Below are positions 57,923-64,000 of a stretch of DNA of 64,000 bases, piece after piece. The stretch covers positions 9,625,529 through 9,689,528 of the forward strand of contig NW_020312775.1 in the NCBI RefSeq assembly GCF_003265705.1, in the 5' to 3' direction. Source of the DNA: Callorhinus ursinus (lineage: Eukaryota; Chordata; Mammalia; Carnivora; Otariidae). The notes below the pieces were generated by a model. It saw only the letters and a list, made by a program, of their open reading frames with translations, searched no databases and was not told the origin of the DNA. Each line of letters begins with the position of its first letter. Within the stretch, counting starts at the first letter, position 1. The position numbers and the translations under genes are program-made.

Positions 57923-59700
57923 CACCATACTGTTTTCCACAGTAGTTGTACCAGTTGACATCCCCATCAACAGTGCATGAAAGGTTTTCTTTCTCTGCAT
58001 CTTCACCGGCATTTATTTCTTTTATATTTGAGTCTAGCCATTTTGACAGGTGTAAGTTGATATCTCATTGTGGCTTTGATTTACAGTTCCTTAATGATTA
58101 GTGACGTTGAACATCTTTTCATGATTATATTGGCTATCTCTATGTCTTCTTTGGGAAAATGTCTCTTCAGATCCTCTGTCCATTTTTAATCAAATTATAT
58201 TGTTTTTTGTTTTGTTTTTGATTTTTGTTTTTTTTTGATGCTGAGTTGTATAAGTTCTTTATATATTTATGATATTAATCTATTATTGGATATATCATTT
58301 GTAAATATATTCTCCCATTCAGTAGGTTAGCTTTTTGTTTGTTAATGGTTTTCTTCCCTGTGCTAAAGCTTTTTACTTTGGTGTAGTTCCAGTAGTTTAT
58401 TTTTGGTTTTGTTTCCTTTGCCCGAGGAGACATATCCAGAAAAAAACTTTGCTATTGCCAATGTCAAAAAAATTGCTACCTGAGTTCTTTTCTAAGATTT
58501 TTATGGTTTTAGGTCTGACATTTATATCTTATTTAATTTTGAGTTTATTTTTGTGTATGGTGTTACAAAGTTTTCCAAATATATTCTTTTGCATAAAATT
58601 GTCCAGTTTTCCCAACACCATTTTTTGAAGAGGCTATCATTTCCCCATTGTATATTCTTGCCTCCTTTATTATAGATTAATTAACTCAAAGTGTGAGTTT
58701 ATTTCTGGGCTCTCTATTCTGTTCCATTGATGTATGTTCCTATTTTAGTGCCAGTGCCATACCATTTTGATTACTATAGCTTTGTAGTATATCTTGCCAT
58801 CTGGGATTGTGATGCCTTCAGCTTTGTTTTTTTTCTTCTCAAGGTCCTTTTACCTAGTTGGAGTTTTTTGATAGGAATTGCATTGAATCTGTAGATTGCT
58901 TTCAGTAGTATGGAAATTTTAACAGTACTGGTTCTTCCAATTTGAGCATTGAATATCTTTCCATTTGTGTCATCTTCACTTTGTTTCATCATTATTTTAT
59001 AGTTTTCAGAGCACAAGTCTTTAATCTCCTTGCTAACTTCATTCCTAGGTATTTTATTCATTTAGGTACAACTGTAAATGGAATTATTTTCCCAATTTCT
59101 GTTTCTGCTACTTTGAAATTAGTGTATAGAATCACTACCAATTTCTGGGTATTAACTTTATATCCTGCAACTTCACTCAATTAATTTATTACTTATAGTA
59201 TTGTTTTTGATGATGTCTTTATGATTTTTATATATACTATCATGTCATCTGCAAATAGTGACAGTTTAACTTCTGCCTTACCAATATGCCTTCCTCTTAT
59301 TTCTTTTTGTTGTCTGAATACTAGGGCTAGTGCTTATACTACTATGTTGAACAAAAGTGGAGTAAACATTATTGTATTAGTCCTGATCTTACAGGATGAG
59401 ATCTCATTTTGTCACCACTGAATATATTAACTGTGGGTTTTTCATATATGTCTTCATTAGGTTGAGGTATGTGCCTTCTAAACCAACTTTGTTGAGAGAT
59501 TTAACATGAATGGATGTTAAATTTTGTCAACTGTTTTGTTTACTTCTACTGAGATAATAATTTTCATTTTTTTTGATATGGTGTATCACAGTGATTGATT
59601 TGTGAATATGGAAATATCCTCGCATCCCTAGAATAAATCTGACCTCACTGGGTGCATAATCATTTTAATATTGGAATTCCAATAGGTTTTCTTTCATGTA
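57923..59700 (-). mobile_element. Old L1 ORF2, second part
   Basis: Continuation of 53335-54061 beyond the young L1: ORF2 C-terminus back into the RT region ('gtcatctgcaaatagtgaca' near 59244 encodes the RT catalytic box). It fades out near 59700. Confidence 0.88.
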
Positions 59701-60236
59701 TATCAATGCTTCTATTAAGCTAAAAAGTTAATTTTGAAATATATTGCTTTTCAATATAAAATTGTGCTATTTTAATATATTTACTTAAAATTTTATATTA
59801 TCTGATATTCACCTGGTCCTGGATTAACCTTGGGATTCACATATATTTAGAAATTAATTCACAATATGAGATTATCACATGATCATTTACAATTCTCAGT
59901 ATATTCTTAAGAACTCATCCAGATGATTCAAGTAAAATAAACTAGACAGCCTTAGTCATCTGAGGGAGGGCCATATTCAGTATAGCATGGCAACTATTTC
60001 AGATCTATTTCAGGTAGTCAGTCAAAATACATGGATTCATATCCAGGCAGTTCCCACTGTTTCTGTACCTGAAGCCAATAGAAAACATGTTTTAGGTTTT
60101 TGTTGTGTTTGTTTGTTTGTTTGTTTTTAGTTCTGCAAGGCTTTGGAGTAAAGAAGTACTCTTTGGGATTTTTCTAAGTAAATTCAATACAAAAGACAAA
60201 AAGGAATGAGGCATTTAAGAAAATACTTCAACAAAG
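59701..60236. other. Unique non-coding DNA
   Basis: No recognised repeat except the (TTTG)n tract at 60103-60127. Confidence 0.4.
60103..60127. repeat. (TTTG)n short tract
   Basis: About six TTTG units. Confidence 0.9.
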
Positions 60237-60415
60237 CATCTTTAGAGAGAGAAAGCACACATGTGGGTGGGGGGAAGGACAGAAGGAGAGAGGATTTTAG
60301 GCAGGTTCCATGCCCAGCACGGAGCCACACGCAGGGCTCAATTTCATGACCCTGAGATCATGGCCTCAGTTGAAATCAAGAGTCAGACAATACACTGAGC
60401 CACCCAGGTGCTGCT
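60237..60415 (-). mobile_element. SINEC element, old
   Basis: A minus-strand SINEC with 'cagggctcaatttcatgacc' and the end GAGCCACCCAGGTGCTGCTC. Strongly diverged; no target duplication identified. It lies directly before L2 sequence. Confidence 0.8.
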
Positions 60416-60419
60416 CCCA

Positions 60420-60640
60420 TTGTTCCTAAGATGAACTTCAAACTCTTTAACTTGGTATTAAATATCTCCCTACTTCACTAATCTCACCCTGCACAATCTC
60501 CCCTTCTTTGATCAGGAGACTTTCCTCAGTTTCTCAAATGTTGCATGTACCTTGCTATCTTCAGGCCTTTACATATGCTGTTGTCTTTGCAAGGCATTCT
60601 TTTTCTTCTAAAAAAAAATTAAATAAATTCCATACAACTT
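60420..60640 (+). mobile_element. L2 fragment
   Basis: 'caggcctttacatatgctgt' and 'tgtctttgcaaggcattctt' follow the L2 pattern (CAGGGCCTTTGCACTTGCTG..., then ...TGGAATGCTCTTCC). Old and diverged. Confidence 0.75.
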
Positions 60641-60904
60641 ACCCACTGGCAAGAATACAAGTTTGGATCTCTCAACCACTAGAACAACATTTTTTTTTTT
60701 TAAATGACAGTTGCAGAATCGTGGAGTGTTTTTACACTGATCTTTTGCTAATGCAATTAGCAGTATGTTTTGCATGTATAACTTAAAAATTCCTTGAATC
60801 ATAAAAAAAAAATACTCCAGTATTCCAACGATTGCAGGGGACAGTAAAATCTATTCATCATTGTTATAAGGGTTGTTTACACATACTGTGATACGATTAT
60901 TCAT
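60641..60904. other. Unique non-coding DNA
   Basis: Contains poly-A/T runs only. Nothing else recognised. Confidence 0.4.
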
Positions 60905-61225
60905 GAAGTAATTAAACATCTTTGTCCCCTTTGAAATTAAGTGAGGCCATGCTACTTGTTTCAGCCAAGAAATTATGAATAAAAATGGCTTACATTTTTT
61001 TCTCAGTGGAAGCATTCTTAGCCAATGTATAATTCTCTATAATTGATTCCCTTTGTCATGATGATTGTAAAAGTAGCTCTTGAGATGAAACTTCTGTCAT
61101 CCTGGAGCTTTAAGTGACTATAATGAGCTACTTTAAATATGTAGCATGAATTATAAATAATTTTATGGCATTAAGCAACTGAAATGTTGAGGTCATTTGT
61201 GATTGTAGCATACTCCAGTGTTAAT
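60905..61225 (+). mobile_element. MLT1-like MaLR LTR
   Basis: Ordered matches to the MLT1 pattern: 'tgctacttgtttcagccaag', 'agctcttgagatgaaacttc', 'catcctggagctttaagtga' and the 'ggcattaagcaactgaaatg...gtcatttgtgattgtagcat' end. An ancient non-autonomous retroviral LTR without coding sequence. Confidence 0.85.
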
Positions 61226-61500
61226 TAAATAAGAAAACCATTAAATCCTACTTGATTGTGGTGAATGATTCCTTTAATGTACTGTTGAATTCAGTTTGCT
61301 AGTATTTTATTGAGAATTTTTGAATCCATGTTCATGATGGATATTGGCATGTAGTTCTCTTTTCTAGTGGCGTGTGTATGTATCTGGTTTTGGTATCAGG
61401 GTAATGTTGGCCTCATAGAAAGAATTTGGAAGTTTTCCTTCCTTTTCTTTTCTTTTTTTTTTTTTGAATAGTTTGAGAAGAACTGGTATTAAGTCTTCTT

Positions 61501-61779
61501 TTTTTAATTTAAATTCAATTAGCCACCATACAGCACATCATTAGTTTCAGATGTAGAATTCAACAATTCATCAGTTGCATATAACACCCAGTGCTTATCA
61601 CATCTCATGCCCTCCTGAATACCCACCACCCAATTACCCCATAACCCCACCCACCTCCCCTTCAACAACCCTCAGTTTGTTTCCTATAGTTAAGAGTGTC
61701 TCATGTTTTTTCTCCCTCTTTGATGACTTCCCATTCAGTTTTTCTTCCCTTCCCCTATGATCCACTGCACTGATTCTTA
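61501..61779 (-). mobile_element. L1 3' end inserted in the inverted L1 segment
   Basis: L1 3'UTR ('catcattagtttcagatgta', 'gttgcatataacacccagtg') splitting RT sequence: the host reads 'ttaagtcttctt' before it and 'atgtttggtagaattc' after it, which are adjacent in other L1 copies here. The target duplication is unclear. Confidence 0.88.
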
Positions 61780-62460
61780 TGTTTGGTAGAATTCATGTGT
61801 GAAGCCATCTCACCCTAGGCTTTTGTTTTTGGGGGATTTTTGATTACCAGTTCAATTTATTTGCTAAGGAAACAATAACAAAACTAAAAGGTAACCTATG
61901 GAATAGGAGAAGATATTTGCAAATGAAATATCTGATAAAGGGTTATTATCCAATATCTATAAAGAGCTTCTCAAACTCAACACCCCAAAAACAAATAATT
62001 CAGTTAAGAAATGGGCAGATGACATGAATAGACTTTTTTTTTCTAAAGAAGACATATAGATGACCAACAGACATAAAAAGACGCTCAACATCACTCATCA
62101 TCAGGGCACTGCAAATCAAAATTACATTGAGATATCTCTTCACACCTGTCAGAATGTCTAAAATCAACAACACAGGAAATAACAGGTGTTGGTAAAGGTG
62201 TGGGCAAAGGGTAACCTTTTGCACTATGGTGGGGATGCAAACTAGTGCAGCCACTCAGAAACAGTATGGAGGTTCCTCAAAAAGGTAAAAATAGAATGAT
62301 TTTAGAGTGCACCAGTTTTACTACTACGTATTTACACAAGAATAAAAATACTAATTCAAACGGATACATGCACCCCGATGTTTTTAACAGCATTATCTAC
62401 AATAGTCAAATTATGGAAATAGACTAAATGTCCAATGACTAATGAATGGATAAGTATGTG

Positions 62461-62486
62461 GTGTGTGTGTATATATATATATATTA
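62461..62486. repeat. (TG)n(TA)n short tract
   Basis: A compound dinucleotide run inside the plus-strand L1. Confidence 0.85.
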
Positions 62487-62876
62487 ACCATCAAAAAGAA
62501 TGAAATCTTGCTATTTGCTTGACATGGATTGAGCTAGAGAGTACTATGTTAAGCAAAATATGTCAATCAAATAAAGATAAATACCATATGATTTCACACA
62601 TTTGTGGAATTTAAGAAACAAAACAAATGATCATAGGGAATAAAAAGGAGAGAGAGAGGTAAACCATGAAATGGACTCTTAACTATAGAGAACAAACTGA
62701 TGGTTACCATAGGAGAGGTGGGGGGGATGGGTTAAATAAGTGATGAAGGACTAGTTTTGGTGAACACCAGGTTCTGTATGTTAAGTGTTAAATCACTAAA
62801 TTGTATATCTGAAACTAATATTACACTGTATGGTAACCAACTGGAGTTTAAATAAAATAAAAAAAAACATTAAATT

Positions 62877-63160
62877 GAGATAACAGTCATGCCATGGCAG
62901 CTTTCATAAGGAAACCAAAATCTAAGCTTATAAATGCCTTAATGTTACAAAATTGATAACTAAGGTCAACCAATTGCAAAGAGAGAACTAGCCTTTAAGC
63001 TATAGCTAGTTAATACTTTTCTTATTTTGCTTCTGTCTTTTGCTTATAAAAGATTTTCCCCAAGCTCCTGTTGCTTCAGCATTCCTAATCACTTCTGGTT
63101 TGGTACTGATCTGAATTGATTTTTGCTCAACTAAACTTAATTTTTAAAAATATGCCTCAT
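62877..63160 (+). mobile_element. Possible ancient LTR fragment
   Basis: 'cttataaaagattttcccca' followed by 'gcttcagcattcctaatcac' and 'tttttgctcaactaaactta' resembles the TATA-to-poly-A part of an old ERVL-type LTR. No ends or target duplication are visible, and unique sequence is not excluded. Confidence 0.35.
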
Positions 63161-64000
63161 CTTACCTTTTAACACTAAGTTATCTAAAGTGATATGCCAG
63201 TACATACCCAATGACAAGTAATTGTGCTTTAGAAACACAACAATGCCCAGTAAATTCCTAATAAAAGGTGGAATATCTAAAAGCACCCAAAGTAGGAAAA
63301 TTACTTGTGAGCATATATGAAATACATTCCAGGTACTTGGCAAAACATAACATGTTATAAAGTTTGAGATTCTGAAATGAGCTGAATACCTTACTGCATC
63401 AGCAGAAAACAGTAGAATTTGATTTCTTAGTAAAATTTGGTTTTATTTGGATTTGTACTATCTGGGGTAAATGAGTTATATATTTTCACATAACTTCAAA
63501 ACTGTGTTGCTTATTTTTTCAAAGTTTAAAAATCTTTAATTTTAACTTTTACAGTTTATTTTGTTATAAATGTATTTCTTATATCTTAAATTTTTGAATT
63601 TTTTAAATAAAAATGAGATGATTTTGATTTTGATTTGTGGAATTCAATACATTTATAGACTCTTGTATTTGATAGATGTCATCTATCATTTTGTTTTATG
63701 TTTTTAATTATATTACTTTGATATTTATTTCTCTTTTCCTATACATAGTGCCTAGTGTCTTTTTCTGTATAATATTTTAAAATAAAATGATAATCTCTCA
63801 AAATTCTAGTACAAGCTTCAGTAAAATTTTTCCCCAAAAGTTTGAACTATGTTTTGGTTATTGAAGTCAGTGATGACAATATAACTTAGGAAGGATTTTT
63901 TTAGATTCTAAAAAAATATAAAGTTCAGGATTCTTGTCAATTTCAAATGATTTTAGACTTGTACAGGAACACAGCTACGTATATTTAAGGAAAATGCAAA
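63161..64000. other. Unique AT-rich DNA to window end
   Basis: Low-GC sequence with no recognised repeat or coding region. Confidence 0.45.

Larger units (their letters stand above)
61247..62868 (+). mobile_element. L1 with 5' inversion, plus strand
   Basis: The right part (about 61866-62868) is plus-strand ORF2 C-terminus, 3'UTR and poly-A. The left part (61247-61865) is RT-region ORF2 in minus orientation. The short repeat CATTAAAT at 61239-61246 and 62869-62876 is the likely target duplication. Another L1 3' end sits at 61501-61779 inside the inverted part. Confidence 0.88.

Noticed and set aside
62877..63160. A host gene promoter suggested by TATAAAAG and a downstream pyrimidine-rich region
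   Set aside because: The pattern fits an old LTR remnant equally well, and no exon, CpG-rich region or open frame follows.

Overview
This is a mammalian, non-coding, AT-rich window, most likely from a caniform carnivore. The diagnostic signal is about 18 copies of the carnivore tRNA-Lys-derived SINEC family, with a head like GGGCGCCTGGGTGGCTCAG, a B-box region like GGGATCGAGTCCC, a CT-rich stretch and an (AAATA)n tail. The 5' head differs from the usual dog SINEC_Cf head as I remember it and looks more like the bear/seal/mustelid type; the exact species is inference. I found no host protein-coding gene, exon chain, tRNA, rRNA, CRISPR array or bacterial-type operon. Every open reading frame with recognisable protein similarity is a piece of LINE-1 ORF1 or ORF2, on either strand.

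Layout. 1-2881: mostly unique DNA with three SINECs and an L1 3' end. 2882-7598: old plus-strand L1 (5'UTR, ORF1, ORF2 start) carrying four SINECs. 7600-15730: an old minus-strand L1 split by a nearly full-length younger minus-strand L1 (7987-15251), which itself holds three SINECs. 15731-17037: unique DNA. 17038-25090: an old L1 complex with an apparent inversion, a solo LTR, an internally deleted L1, an antisense L1 3' end and SINECs. 25471-29716: a plus-strand L1 with intact ends and target-site duplication but lacking ORF1 and the endonuclease. 30869-31915: a minus-strand L1 with a clean 5' inversion. 32450-43870: an old minus-strand L1 split by a second nearly full-length L1 (about 34898-41898) and by two solo LTRs. 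43871-53330: mostly unique DNA with MIR, L2, MER5-like DNA transposon, a SINEC, an old L1 3' half and a 76-bp L1 insertion. 53335-59700: an old minus-strand L1 split by a 3.8-kb younger L1. 59701-64000: L2, SINEC, an MLT1-like LTR, a second 5'-inverted L1 and unique AT-rich DNA.

How the parts relate. The window is a stratigraphy of retrotransposition: MIR/L2/MER5/MLT1 are oldest, then old L1s, then younger L1s nested inside them, then SINECs (mobilised by L1 machinery in general knowledge) and three solo LTRs. Many insertions still show target-site duplications, so the order of events can be read. No L1 here looks able to move: the best full-length copy has Asp-to-Asn changes in both the endonuclease and the reverse-transcriptase catalytic motifs and broken frames. 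I see no novel biological system; the most useful observations concern L1 structure: internally deleted copies compatible with splicing, precise 5' inversions, tandem units in a carnivore L1 5'UTR, possible 3' transductions and very short L1 insertions.
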